Positions 7,784 through 15,242 of a DNA stretch of 35,680 nucleotides are shown in pieces. This DNA is from Tissierellia bacterium. Its GTDB lineage: Bacteria > Bacillota > Clostridia > Tissierellales > Sedimentibacteraceae. Both the position numbers and the translations under genes were made by a program. The notes beneath the pieces are model-generated. The model searched no databases. It saw only the letters and a program-made list of their open reading frames with translations, and was not told the DNA's origin. Within the stretch, counting starts at the first letter, position 1. Every line of letters starts with the position of its first letter. The stretch is taken from the NCBI GenBank assembly GCA_012843025.1, contig DURT01000021.1:1-35680 (forward strand), given 5' to 3'.

Positions 7784-9555
7784 TTGCTCTCCTCGTATTC
7801 ATAGTTTCCCTTGCAATAATCGCAAAAAACTATTTTTCCCTTTCCTTGGTGTTTTCCTTCATACATAGCTTCATCCGCCCTGTTGAACAAGTCATCGTAG
7901 GTACATTTATCTTTGATTATAGTAACTCCTATGGTCATGGAGACGGATAAATCAATATTAATACTATTAACTTGTTTCATTAAGTCACAGCATTTATTAT
8001 ATACGAATTCAGCAGAAGGAACGTCTATTAAGTAGGCGCAGAATTCATCTCCCCCTACTCTACCCATTATATCTGTTTTTCTAAATGTGTTTTTTAAACT
8101 CTCTCCTATAGATTTAAGTACATAGTCTCCAGTTAAGTGACCCAATGTATCGTTAATTTCTTTAAAATAATCTAAGTCGATTAATAAAAAGGCATCTAAT
8201 CTGTTTTCATCTTTGTTTCTTAATTTTTCTTCAATCATTTCCTTAGTGGCTATTGGATTGTACAAGCCGGTTAGTCCGTCGGTTTTTGACATGGAAATAA
8301 GTTCTTCTTTCTCAGTGAACTCTTCGCTTATATCGATTAATTTTCCCATGATTGAATTTACTTCTTTATCATCAAATACATAAGATACAACCGCTTTAAA
8401 TACCTTGTAACCGCCTCCAGTAAGTTGAATCTTTATTTCTGATAATTGTTCCCCGTCTTCACCCTTTAAAATATTTTTGAGTTTTTCCTTTAACGTATTT
8501 AAATCTTCATTCACTTTAAATAGATGAATTATTTTTTCAGATAAGATTAACTCATTTTTCTTTACAAAGTATTCAAATAAATATTCATTGGCCATTTCTG
8601 CCAAAGTTTCATATCTTCTGTTTTGTATTCTGAGTTTTCTGTTTGTTCGTATATTAACGACTATACTTATTAGCAATATTGTTATGAAGGCAAACAGGAC
8701 AGTGAATATTATAACTCCATATTCATCTACTATCATGGTTGGTGAGATTTTTCTCTCAATATGAGATGTTACGTCTAAGATTATACTGTTCATTTGAAGG
8801 TCATCGATGGAATCTATGGCTTTATTTATAATGGAAATCAACAATGCATTCTTTTTAAAGAATCCTATACAGTACTCCCGGCCTTCTTTTCCGATGGGTA
8901 CCGTAACTATATCTTTATAGTTGTTTTTAATAGTGTAATATGCAATGGAATATGGATTTCCATAACCGTAATCAGCAATTCCCTTTTCTATAGCATTTAA
9001 GGATTCTTCCCTCGTATCAAAATATATGGCATATTCTTCATCCACTCCTTCTGGAAGGGGACTTCCTTTAACAGCAGCATATATTTTGTTGCCTAAGTTG
9101 CCGGAGTTAATAGAAGAATTAAAGAACAAGACTGTCTCTGTTTTAAGATAAGGCTTGGACAATATCATGCCATTGTATTGGAAATCAGCATAATTCTTGG
9201 GTATCCCAAAGAAGATATCATAATCATCTATTTTTATTTCTTCAAAGGAATTATACAGATCGTATTCGAATTTAAGTCCAGTAATGTTTGAGATTGTCTT
9301 CAAAACCTGAATGGAAATTCCCTGTATTTCATTATTTTCATTCTTAAATTGAATAGGAGCAGCACCATCTAAAGATACAGCCTTAATTACAGGGTTTTCG
9401 TTTATAAAATTTCTTTCTTCTTCTGTAAGTTCAATGAAATTTTCTACTTGGTACAAGGAGTTATTGGCAAAAACATTATAAGTCCTTGCTATTAACAGAA
9501 TTATTATAAAAAATATGATTCCATTGAGGCAATGTGAAATTTTTCTTTTTATCAT
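7780..9555 (-). CDS. Membrane sensor diguanylate cyclase: SBP_bac_3 domain, TM, PAS-like, GGDEF
   Basis: The protein should sense a small extracellular ligand and make cyclic di-GMP. Counting from the ATG, residues about 12-31 form an N-terminal membrane segment. Residues about 45-265 resemble a periplasmic amino-acid-binding (SBP_bac_3) domain, with VSLDGAAPIQFKNENNEIQG and EGIADYGYGNPYS. A second membrane helix is at about 279-302, and a PAS-like domain at about 315-415 ends in GKLIDISEEF. The C-terminal GGDEF domain has an intact active site GGDEF (501-505) and, five residues before it, RKTD as an RxxD inhibitory site, so an active, product-inhibited enzyme is expected. A TTG six codons further upstream lies inside the GGAGG ribosome binding site, so I prefer this ATG, although its spacing of 11 bases is long. 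The stop overlaps the sbcD start by four bases. The ligand is unknown. Confidence 0.92.
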   Translation of the reverse strand: MIKRKISHCLNGIIFFIIILLIARTYNVFANNSLYQVENFIELTEEERNFINENPVIKAVSLDGAAPIQFKNENNEIQGISIQVLKTISNITGLKFEYDLYNSFEEIKIDDYDIFFGIPKNYADFQYNGMILSKPYLKTETVLFFNSSINSGNLGNKIYAAVKGSPLPEGVDEEYAIYFDTREESLNAIEKGIADYGYGNPYSIAYYTIKNNYKDIVTVPIGKEGREYCIGFFKKNALLISIINKAIDSIDDLQMNSIILDVTSHIERKISPTMIVDEYGVIIFTVLFAFITILLISIVVNIRTNRKLRIQNRRYETLAEMANEYLFEYFVKKNELILSEKIIHLFKVNEDLNTLKEKLKNILKGEDGEQLSEIKIQLTGGGYKVFKAVVSYVFDDKEVNSIMGKLIDISEEFTEKEELISMSKTDGLTGLYNPIATKEMIEEKLRNKDENRLDAFLLIDLDYFKEINDTLGHLTGDYVLKSIGESLKNTFRKTDIMGRVGGDEFCAYLIDVPSAEFVYNKCCDLMKQVNSINIDLSVSMTIGVTIIKDKCTYDDLFNRADEAMYEGKHQGKGKIVFCDYCKGNYEYEESK

Positions 9556-9613
9556 CGGAAAGTATTCCTCCAACCTATACTAATTTCCATTATAGCCTTA
9601 TGTAGTACTACCT

Positions 9614-9642
9614 ATTGTACCATATTCTGTTAAGATTGTTAA
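9614..9642 (-). promoter_or_regulatory. Promoter of the diguanylate cyclase-sbcD-sbcC operon
   Basis: On the minus strand TTAACA is followed after 17 bases by TACAAT, and TGG directly before the -10 box makes it an extended -10 promoter. It lies about 60 bases upstream of the ATG. A second TATAAT closer to the gene lacks a matching -35 box. Confidence 0.55.
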
Positions 9643-9735
9643 TACAAATTTAGATTCTGTATATGGAAGACAGCCACGTGAATATACTCTTATCCCTCAC
9701 AAAGAATGTTGAAAAATACTGAAAGCTACTTTTAA

Positions 9736-9764
9736 TTTAAAGATTTATGTGGTAATATTATATT
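9736..9764 (+). promoter_or_regulatory. Possible promoter of the hydrolase-nitroreductase pair
   Basis: TTTAAA and TATATT are 17 bases apart, about 40 bases upstream of the hydrolase start, in the 248-base divergent intergenic region. The region is very A/T-rich, so matches of this quality arise easily by chance. Apart from the two promoter candidates I see no other structure in this gap. Confidence 0.3.
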
Positions 9765-9803
9765 AAAAACTGATGGATTAGTATTAATTGCATAGGAGTT
9801 AAA

Positions 9804-10565
9804 ATGGCTGAATATATAAAATCAAACTACATAATTGAAGAGAAAGTTTACATAAAGGGTATTCCCACCATTATTTTCAAACCAAAAGAGGCTAAAGAAC
9901 CAATACCTACAATAGTGTTTTATCACGGTTGGAGTTCAAGTAAGGAATCTCAGCGATTAAGGGGCTTTATCCTAGCTTCTGTGGGATACTTGGTAGCCAT
10001 ACCAGATGGTATATATCACGGAGAAAGAAACCCCTTGTCTAACTATGGCATGGAAGAAGCAAAAGATTATTTTTGGGATGTAATTTTTAAAAATATTGAG
10101 GAGTTCGGAGTTATTAAAGAAGAATTAGTATCAAAGTACAAGGGAGACCCTAATAGAATTGCCGTCATGGGCAGTTCCATGGGAGGTTTTACAGCTGGAG
10201 GAATATTTGCTCAAAATACTATTATTAAGTCTCTCATTGTATTTAACGGCTGCTGCTGGTGGGAAAATTTCAATAAGAATATTGAAGTTAAACCTACTGA
10301 AAAATACGAAAGGATTAGAAATGAAGTAAAAAATTTAGATCCTATGAATCATTTGGACAGGTTAGTTAATCGACCTATACTGTTACTTCATGGTGACAGT
10401 GATACCTTAGTGCCTGTTGAAAGTCAGAGAATTTTTTACAATAAACTAAATTCTATATATGAAGATAAAGAAAAATTAAAACTTATTGAATATCCTGGCC
10501 TAAACCATTTTGTTACTACAAACATGATGGAAGAAAGTATAAATTGGCTTGGAAAATACTTATAA
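9804..10565 (+). CDS. Alpha/beta hydrolase (esterase/acyl-peptidase-like, YitV type)
   Basis: A 253-residue cytosolic hydrolase without a signal peptide. The oxyanion-hole region FYHGWSSSKE is at about residues 39-48, the nucleophile elbow GSSMGG gives Ser125, the acid is Asp198 or Asp200 in LLLHGDSDTLVP, and His235 is in PGLNHFV. The catalytic triad is therefore complete and correctly ordered. The lid region contains an unusual CCWW at 150-153. AGGAG lies 5 bases before the ATG. The ferredoxin-nitroreductase gene starts 12 bases after its stop, so the two are almost certainly cotranscribed. The substrate cannot be deduced; members of this family hydrolyse carboxyl esters or acylated small molecules. 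Confidence 0.88.
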   Translation: MAEYIKSNYIIEEKVYIKGIPTIIFKPKEAKEPIPTIVFYHGWSSSKESQRLRGFILASVGYLVAIPDGIYHGERNPLSNYGMEEAKDYFWDVIFKNIEEFGVIKEELVSKYKGDPNRIAVMGSSMGGFTAGGIFAQNTIIKSLIVFNGCCWWENFNKNIEVKPTEKYERIRNEVKNLDPMNHLDRLVNRPILLLHGDSDTLVPVESQRIFYNKLNSIYEDKEKLKLIEYPGLNHFVTTNMMEESINWLGKYL

Positions 10566-10577
10566 AGGGGTGGTTGC

Positions 10578-11405
10578 ATGGCAATTGTAATTATTGACAA
10601 GGAAACATGTATAGGGTGTGGATTATGTGTCGAGGATTGCTCAAGAAAAGCTATTAAACTAGATAGTAATGAAAAAGCAGAAGTTAATCTTGAATTGTGC
10701 AATGAATGTAGTCATTGTGTGGCAGTATGTCCTCAAGCATCAGTTTCTATGCCTGAGTATGATGAAAGTGAAATATTGGAATTAAGTAAGGATAATTTAA
10801 ATTTAGATCCTGAAAACTTTTTATACTTTCTTAAGTTTAGACGTAGTATACGACAGTTTAAAAATAAGGAAGTAGAAAAGGATAAACTAGATAAAATCAT
10901 AGAAGCAGGACGCTACTCTCCTACAGCAAGTAACCGACAATTAAATCGTTATATAGTAATTAAGGATAAATTGAATGAAGTAAGAGAAATGGCACTAAAA
11001 GCTTTGTATAATATGGCTAAGGATCCTAATTTTGAAATGAAGGGCGGAGTAGATTATCGCCCCATGTGGATACAGATGTATGAAGATTTTAAAGAAAAAA
11101 ATATAGACAGGCTCTTTTTTAACGCTCCCGAAATTATAGTTATAGTTAGTGAAAATAAGTCAGGATTTGAGAAAGTAGATGCTGGTCTTGCAGCATCCAG
11201 AATGGAGTTACAAGCTAATTTGTTAGGATTAGGAGTATGTTATATAGGATTTTTTGAAAGAGCAGTTAATTATAATAATGAAATCAAAAAACTTATGGGC
11301 ATGAAAGAAAATGAAGAGTTTTTAATTTCATTTGTATTAGGATATCCTAATGTAAAATATCAAAGAACCGCAAACAGAAAGAAAGCTGATGTAAGATTTA
11401 TTTAG
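10578..11405 (+). CDS. Nitroreductase-family flavoprotein with N-terminal 2[4Fe-4S] ferredoxin domain
   Basis: The 275-residue protein fuses a bacterial ferredoxin to an FMN nitroreductase domain. Residues 11, 14, 17 and 21 are the first CxxCxxCxxxC set (CIGCGLCVEDC), and 41, 44, 47 and 51 the second (CNECSHCVAVC), so two [4Fe-4S] clusters are expected. From about residue 85 the FMN-binding pattern appears: RRSIRQFKNKEV, then SPTASNRQ, and AGLAASRMELQANLLGLGVCYIGFF near 215-240. Such fusions are common in strict anaerobes and are thought to pass electrons from reduced ferredoxin to an organic acceptor. GGGGTGG precedes the ATG. A terminator follows at once, so with the hydrolase it forms a two-gene unit. 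The substrate is unknown. Confidence 0.92.
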   Translation: MAIVIIDKETCIGCGLCVEDCSRKAIKLDSNEKAEVNLELCNECSHCVAVCPQASVSMPEYDESEILELSKDNLNLDPENFLYFLKFRRSIRQFKNKEVEKDKLDKIIEAGRYSPTASNRQLNRYIVIKDKLNEVREMALKALYNMAKDPNFEMKGGVDYRPMWIQMYEDFKEKNIDRLFFNAPEIIVIVSENKSGFEKVDAGLAASRMELQANLLGLGVCYIGFFERAVNYNNEIKKLMGMKENEEFLISFVLGYPNVKYQRTANRKKADVRFI

Positions 11406-11434
11406 TCCGTCCCTGTCCTGGGGACGGATTTATT
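11406..11434 (+). terminator. Hairpin terminator after the nitroreductase gene
   Basis: TCCGTCCC (11406-11413) pairs perfectly with GGGACGGA (11421-11428) around a 7-base loop, directly after the TAG stop, and is followed by TTTATT. The U-tract is short. The GGGGACGG core resembles other palindromes in this window. Confidence 0.65.
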
Positions 11435-11461
11435 GTGTTAAGCATTTTTTTATAATGTACC

Positions 11462-11490
11462 TTGACAAATCAAAAACGATATAATAAACT
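11462..11490 (+). promoter_or_regulatory. Promoter of the lipoprotein fumarate reductase-like gene
   Basis: A perfect -35 box TTGACA is followed after 17 bases by TAAACT. A better-looking TATAAT lies only 12 bases from the -35 box, too close for it. A strong AAAGGAG ribosome binding site follows at 11513-11519. Confidence 0.5.
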
Positions 11491-11526
11491 TTAAAAAAAA
11501 TTTTCAAAAGAGAAAGGAGTTTATGG

Positions 11527-13332
11527 GTGTACAAATACATCCTACAAAACATGAGTATGTTTAAAAGAATTTTAGTTCTTTTATTGACTCTTTTATTAGT
11601 TCTTTCTGTTACTGCATGTCAACAGGCTGGGCCAGAAGATGAAAACCAGCAGGAAGAACAGGAGGAACCTGCTGATCAAGTAAGTGGTGTTTTTGAAGGT
11701 GAAGGTAAGGGTAAATATGGTACTTTTAAGGTAGAAGTTACTTTGGAAAATTCAGAAATAAAGGATATTAAGGTTATAGAAAATAATGAATCAGGTTTTA
11801 CTGAACCTGTAATTGAACAATTAATTAATGAAATTATTGCATCAAATTCAGTAGAAATAGATGCAATAACGGGTGCTACTTTGACTAGTGCGGCGGTAAG
11901 AACCAGTGTTACTGATGCAATTAAAAAAGCTAATGTAGAGTTGGTAGCTAAGGAAGTTACGGTTGAAGAAGAAAAAGTTGAAGATGTAACCACTGATATA
12001 GTAATTGTTGGTGCTGGTGGTGCAGGCTTGTCAGCCGCCATTGAAGCAACTAATAATGGAGCAAATGTTATAGTAGTTGAGAAGATGGCATTCATGGGCG
12101 GAAATACCAACTACGCTACAGGTGGAATGAATGCTGCAGGCACTAAGTATCAGGAAGCCTTAGGTATAGAAGACAGCCCTGAATTGTTCTATCAAGATAC
12201 AATGAAAGGCGGTCATAACAAAAATGACCCTGAGTTATTAAAATACTTTACGGAAAAATCGGCAGAAACTATTTATTGGTTAGAATCATTGGGGGCAGAT
12301 TTGTCTGAAGTTGGAAGATCAGGTGGTCAAAGCGTTAACAGAATTCACAAAGGCCCTGGTGGAATGCCCATAGGTACCCATTTGATGGATGTATTTTCAA
12401 ACCAGGTTAAAGAATTAGGAATAGATGTAAGATTAAATACCAAGGCTATTGAAATCTTGGCAGAAGGTAATAAAGTTACCGGCATTAAAGTAGAGAACAA
12501 AGACGGAAATACATACAATATTAATGCCAAGGCTGTTATTTTAGCATCCGGCGGTTTCGGTGCAAATCCGGAGTTAGTTGAAAAATACAAACCTTCATTA
12601 AAAGGCTTTGGAACAACCAATCAACCTGGTGCCACTGGAGATGCACTATTAATGGTGGAAAAATTAGATGTTGCTTTAACTGACATTGAACAAATTCAAA
12701 CCCACCCCACAGTTGTTCCTTTCTATAATGAAATGATAACAGAAGGTATAAGGGGTGACGGTGCAATCCTTGTAAACCGTGATGCAAAAAGATTTATAAA
12801 TGAGCTTGAAACAAGAGACGTTGTTTCAGAAGCTATATTGGATCAAGAAGAAGGAACTGCCTTCCTAGTTCTTGACACAACGGTATTTGAAAAAGCTTCC
12901 ACTTACGCAAAATATAAAGATCAGGGATTTTTGAAAGAAGCTCAAACTTTAAAGGAATTAGCTGAGTTAATAGGAATAGACCCGGACATTCTTGAACAAA
13001 CAGTTGCTGATTACAACAGCTATGTAAGAGAAAAACTTGATCCGGACTTTGGCAGAACTTCTTTGGATGTAGAATTAACAACTGGACCATTCTACTATGT
13101 TGAAATAGCTCCTGCTATTCACCACACCATGGGTGGTGTTAAAATTAACACCAATTGTGAAGTAATTAATAATTCTGGTGAAGTTGTAGAAGGGCTCTAT
13201 GCTGCAGGAGAAGTTACAGGTGGAGTTCATGGAGCTAACAGAATTGGAGGAAATGCAGTTGCAGATATAACTATCTTCGGAAGAACTGCAGGTGCAAATG
13301 CAGCTGCAGCTGTAAAAGGATACTTGAAGTAA
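11527..13332 (+). CDS. Secreted lipoprotein FMN-binding/FAD fumarate reductase-type flavoprotein
   Basis: The 601-residue protein begins with a lipoprotein signal peptide: charged MFKR, a Leu-rich core and lipobox VTAC with Cys31, then an acidic linker. Residues about 52-135 are an FMN_bind domain whose DAITGAT motif (112-118) fits covalent FMN attachment at Thr118 by an ApbE transferase. Residues about 155-600 are the FAD_binding_2 reductase, with GAGGAG at 162-167. Its His393, Glu406, Arg409, Arg430, His532 and Arg572 have the same spacing as the six active-site residues I recall for Shewanella flavocytochrome c3, including the catalytic arginine. So a working fumarate-type reductase outside the membrane is likely; related 2-enoate reductases remain possible. 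No haem motif is present. The start is GTG: AAGGAG lies 7 bases before it, while the in-frame ATGs downstream have no ribosome binding site. Its 3' end overlaps the opposing DUF2812 gene. Confidence 0.93.
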   Translation: MYKYILQNMSMFKRILVLLLTLLLVLSVTACQQAGPEDENQQEEQEEPADQVSGVFEGEGKGKYGTFKVEVTLENSEIKDIKVIENNESGFTEPVIEQLINEIIASNSVEIDAITGATLTSAAVRTSVTDAIKKANVELVAKEVTVEEEKVEDVTTDIVIVGAGGAGLSAAIEATNNGANVIVVEKMAFMGGNTNYATGGMNAAGTKYQEALGIEDSPELFYQDTMKGGHNKNDPELLKYFTEKSAETIYWLESLGADLSEVGRSGGQSVNRIHKGPGGMPIGTHLMDVFSNQVKELGIDVRLNTKAIEILAEGNKVTGIKVENKDGNTYNINAKAVILASGGFGANPELVEKYKPSLKGFGTTNQPGATGDALLMVEKLDVALTDIEQIQTHPTVVPFYNEMITEGIRGDGAILVNRDAKRFINELETRDVVSEAILDQEEGTAFLVLDTTVFEKASTYAKYKDQGFLKEAQTLKELAELIGIDPDILEQTVADYNSYVREKLDPDFGRTSLDVELTTGPFYYVEIAPAIHHTMGGVKINTNCEVINNSGEVVEGLYAAGEVTGGVHGANRIGGNAVADITIFGRTAGANAAAAVKGYLK

Positions 13333-14423
13333 ATAACTTTGTTACCTGAGGATGCGAAGATTAATTTAGTATTTTCCCTTCCTCCAACATAGAGCTGGTC
13401 AAATACATTGTTCATATCTTCATTATCTAAGGTGTACCAATCGTAGCGATATTCTCTATAGTATCGGTGAATTAAATCATTTACAAGGCCTTCAGCCATA
13501 GATTTGAAGGTTAATTCATAATACCTAATATGTAGGCTGGCCTGGCTATAAGCTCCACTGAAATCTTCTTGCATTATACCTTCAACATAACCATCTTCGT
13601 AAATAGTATACTGAATAGGAGCAAGTATACTCCAATTATATTGTATGTCGTGATAATAGTCCAAGATTTTGGTATTCTCTACTTCTTCTATAGTAGGTAT
13701 GGGAAAATCCTGTAACCTTTCTTTTGATATATATCCTTCCCTCTTAATAGCTGTATAAAAAGGTGTAAGGATGGATGCCAATACCATTACAATCAAGGAA
13801 ATATATACTGTTGAAGAAAAGAAATAGCTTAATTTCCAACTTTGCTTATGATTTATTGGGATGCCGTTATAAAGAGAATTCTTGATTCTTTTAACTGCTA
13901 TAAAGCTTCGTATCGAAGCAAATAGTACATAAGTATAACCAATTGCCATTGCAATTAAATTGAAAGAACTTCGACGTATTAAGTTCAAGTAAGGCTCTTT
14001 GTCAAAGAAAAAAACATAGAATAATATAGATAGCACTAATATTGCTGCAATCGAAAAAATTATTGTATTCTTTTTAATTTCCTTGTTAAGAAGATCAAAT
14101 GTAAATCCTTGTTCCATGGGGTCAGTATGGAGTTCTGGTGCATTTGAATTTTCTGGAGAAGAGAATATATAAAATATATCCTTATTGGTGGTTAGCTCCC
14201 AGCCACATTCCTTGTATACATCAAGCTGTTCCTGGGTAGGAGGCTGGTACAAAATATCAATTCTGTACCTGGTATTTTGAGGCTCTCCTTTTTCAAATGT
14301 TACTAACCACTTACCAATAGATTTTATGTGGAGCCCTTTGGATGCCATATGTTCAAACCAGCTTTCGTTTTTGCCAAGCTCCCATAAATCACTTAGTTGA
14401 AATCTATATCTTAGTTTATTCAT
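13227..14423 (-). CDS. DUF2812 membrane protein; last ~34 residues read antisense to the neighbouring reductase
   Basis: The N-terminus (YRFQLSDLWELGKNESWFEHMASKGLHI, then FEKGEPQNTRYRIDI) is the DUF2812 domain, which is usually encoded beside a PadR regulator. Three hydrophobic segments follow (about residues 120-140, 155-177, 198-222), then a hydrophilic C-terminal domain. Function is unknown; such proteins are membrane partners of PadR-type regulators. The gene overlaps the PadR gene by 8 bases, so the two are translationally coupled. Oddly, after SGNKVIYFKY the frame continues into the opposite strand of the reductase gene, giving an Ala/Pro-rich tail (TAAAAFAPAVLPK and on) that looks like antisense translation rather than evolved protein. 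The natural 3' end and stop codon appear to have been lost near 13333. There is no terminator between the convergent genes. The body of the gene is intact, but the tail may affect folding. Confidence 0.8.
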   Translation of the reverse strand: MNKLRYRFQLSDLWELGKNESWFEHMASKGLHIKSIGKWLVTFEKGEPQNTRYRIDILYQPPTQEQLDVYKECGWELTTNKDIFYIFSSPENSNAPELHTDPMEQGFTFDLLNKEIKKNTIIFSIAAILVLSILFYVFFFDKEPYLNLIRRSSFNLIAMAIGYTYVLFASIRSFIAVKRIKNSLYNGIPINHKQSWKLSYFFSSTVYISLIVMVLASILTPFYTAIKREGYISKERLQDFPIPTIEEVENTKILDYYHDIQYNWSILAPIQYTIYEDGYVEGIMQEDFSGAYSQASLHIRYYELTFKSMAEGLVNDLIHRYYREYRYDWYTLDNEDMNNVFDQLYVGGRENTKLIFASSGNKVIYFKYPFTAAAAFAPAVLPKIVISATAFPPILLAP

Positions 14424-14733
14424 TGTGTCCCTCCTTAATAATTGCTCCGTCCCTTACCATACTTAATAGCCTTTCATATTCCTTTTTTAAGGCATTAAGG
14501 CCATCTTCTGTAATGGCGTATGTCTTTCTCCTGCCATCATTATCGACAACAACAATCAACTCATCTTTTTCAAGCCTCGATAAAACACCGTATAGGGTAC
14601 CTGGTCCCATTTTTACACGACCTTTTGATACTTCTTCTATTTCATTCATCAGTTGATAACCATGATTAGGATGCACTAATGCTAAGAGTACATAGTACAT
14701 TGCCTCGGTCATTGGACCACCTTCATAGGGCAT
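14416..14733 (-). CDS. PadR-family transcriptional regulator
   Basis: The 105-residue protein is a short PadR-type winged-helix repressor. The pattern is clear: EAMYYVLLALVHPNHGYQLMNEIEEVSKGRVKMGPGTLYGVLSRLEKDELI contains the helix-turn-helix and wing, and the C-terminal helix (DGLNALKKEYERLLSMV) serves dimerisation. It begins an operon with the DUF2812 gene and overlaps it by 8 bases. A 36-base palindrome covers the region from the -10 box to the ribosome binding site just upstream, which strongly suggests that the protein represses its own operon. AGGAAG precedes the ATG. The inducer is unknown; PadR proteins often respond to phenolic compounds or antibiotics, but the DUF2812-linked group is little characterised. 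Confidence 0.93.
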   Translation of the reverse strand: MPYEGGPMTEAMYYVLLALVHPNHGYQLMNEIEEVSKGRVKMGPGTLYGVLSRLEKDELIVVVDNDGRRKTYAITEDGLNALKKEYERLLSMVRDGAIIKEGHNE

Positions 14734-14744
14734 ACAATCACTTC

Positions 14745-14780
14745 CTATTATGTATTACGATATATCGCATGACATAATAG
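14745..14780. promoter_or_regulatory. Palindromic operator, probably bound by the PadR regulator
   Basis: Perfect 9-base arms CTATTATGT (14745-14753) and ACATAATAG (14772-14780) are exactly symmetric about a central perfect palindrome CGATATATCG (14758-14767). The spacing of ATGT and ACAT fits known PadR-type operators. One arm overlaps the -10 box of the regulator gene and the other touches its ribosome binding site. Confidence 0.75.
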
Positions 14781-14805
14781 TAGCATATTAGTATGTATAA
14801 ATCAA
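14777..14805 (-). promoter_or_regulatory. Promoter of the padR-DUF2812 operon
   Basis: On the minus strand TTGATT and TACTAT are 17 bases apart, with TGC before the -10 box giving an extended -10 element. The -10 box overlaps the upstream arm of the palindromic operator, so a bound repressor would block polymerase. Confidence 0.6.
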
Positions 14806-14840
14806 TAAAAAACTACCTTGTGTTTAATAAAGGTAGTTTA
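14806..14840 (-). terminator. Rho-independent terminator after the CsaA-like gene
   Basis: On the minus strand AACTACCTT and AAGGTAGTT pair perfectly around a 10-base loop and are followed by TTTTTT. This ends the CsaA-like transcript just before the PadR promoter. Confidence 0.85.
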
Positions 14841-14845
14841 TATTC

Positions 14846-15175
14846 TTATCCTAATTTATCGCCTTTTTCTACTGGTCTTTCTGGTTGAATTAATACGACG
14901 CCATCCTTTGAGTAAGTTCCTAAAACTAAAACTTCAGACATAAAATCAGCAATCTGTCTCGGTGGGAAATTTACAACGGCAAGAACTTGTTTTCCTATTA
15001 AATCGTTAATACTATATAAATCAGTAATTTGTGCGCTGGATTTTTTTATTCCTATTTCTTCTCCAAAATCAACAAGGAGCTTATAAGCAGGTTTTCTTGC
15101 CTTCTCAAAAACCTCTGCTTTTATTATTTCTCCCACTCTAATATCTATCTTAGCAAAATCATCAAATGTAACCAT
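14846..15175 (-). CDS. csaA: CsaA-like tRNA-binding domain protein
   Basis: The whole 109-residue protein is one tRNA-binding (EMAP/Trbp111-like OB-fold) domain. It starts with [20 protein letters not shown] and contains [46 protein letters not shown] and the C-terminal [12 protein letters not shown], which together are the hallmark of CsaA. CsaA of Bacillus subtilis binds as a dimer to tRNA or peptides and was described as a chaperone linked to protein export. The length matches that family exactly. AAGGAG precedes the ATG. It stands alone, with a terminator after it. The cellular role of this family is still debated; the family assignment itself is firm. Confidence 0.92.
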   Translation of the reverse strand: MVTFDDFAKIDIRVGEIIKAEVFEKARKPAYKLLVDFGEEIGIKKSSAQITDLYSINDLIGKQVLAVVNFPPRQIADFMSEVLVLGTYSKDGVVLIQPERPVEKGDKLG

Positions 15176-15242
15176 ACTTGTCTCCTTATATTCATCTAAG
15201 CTAGTTAATTTATTTTAACAAATTATGCTAATTATTCAAGGA

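Noticed and set aside
11462-11485. TTGACA with TATAAT 12 bases downstream as the promoter of the lipoprotein gene
   Set aside because: A 12-base spacer is too short for sigma-A polymerase; the 17-base spacing with TAAACT was used instead.
11676-12110. Minus-strand open frame of 144 codons inside the reductase gene
   Set aside because: It is the antisense shadow of the FMN_bind and FAD domains; it has no ribosome binding site or recognisable domain.
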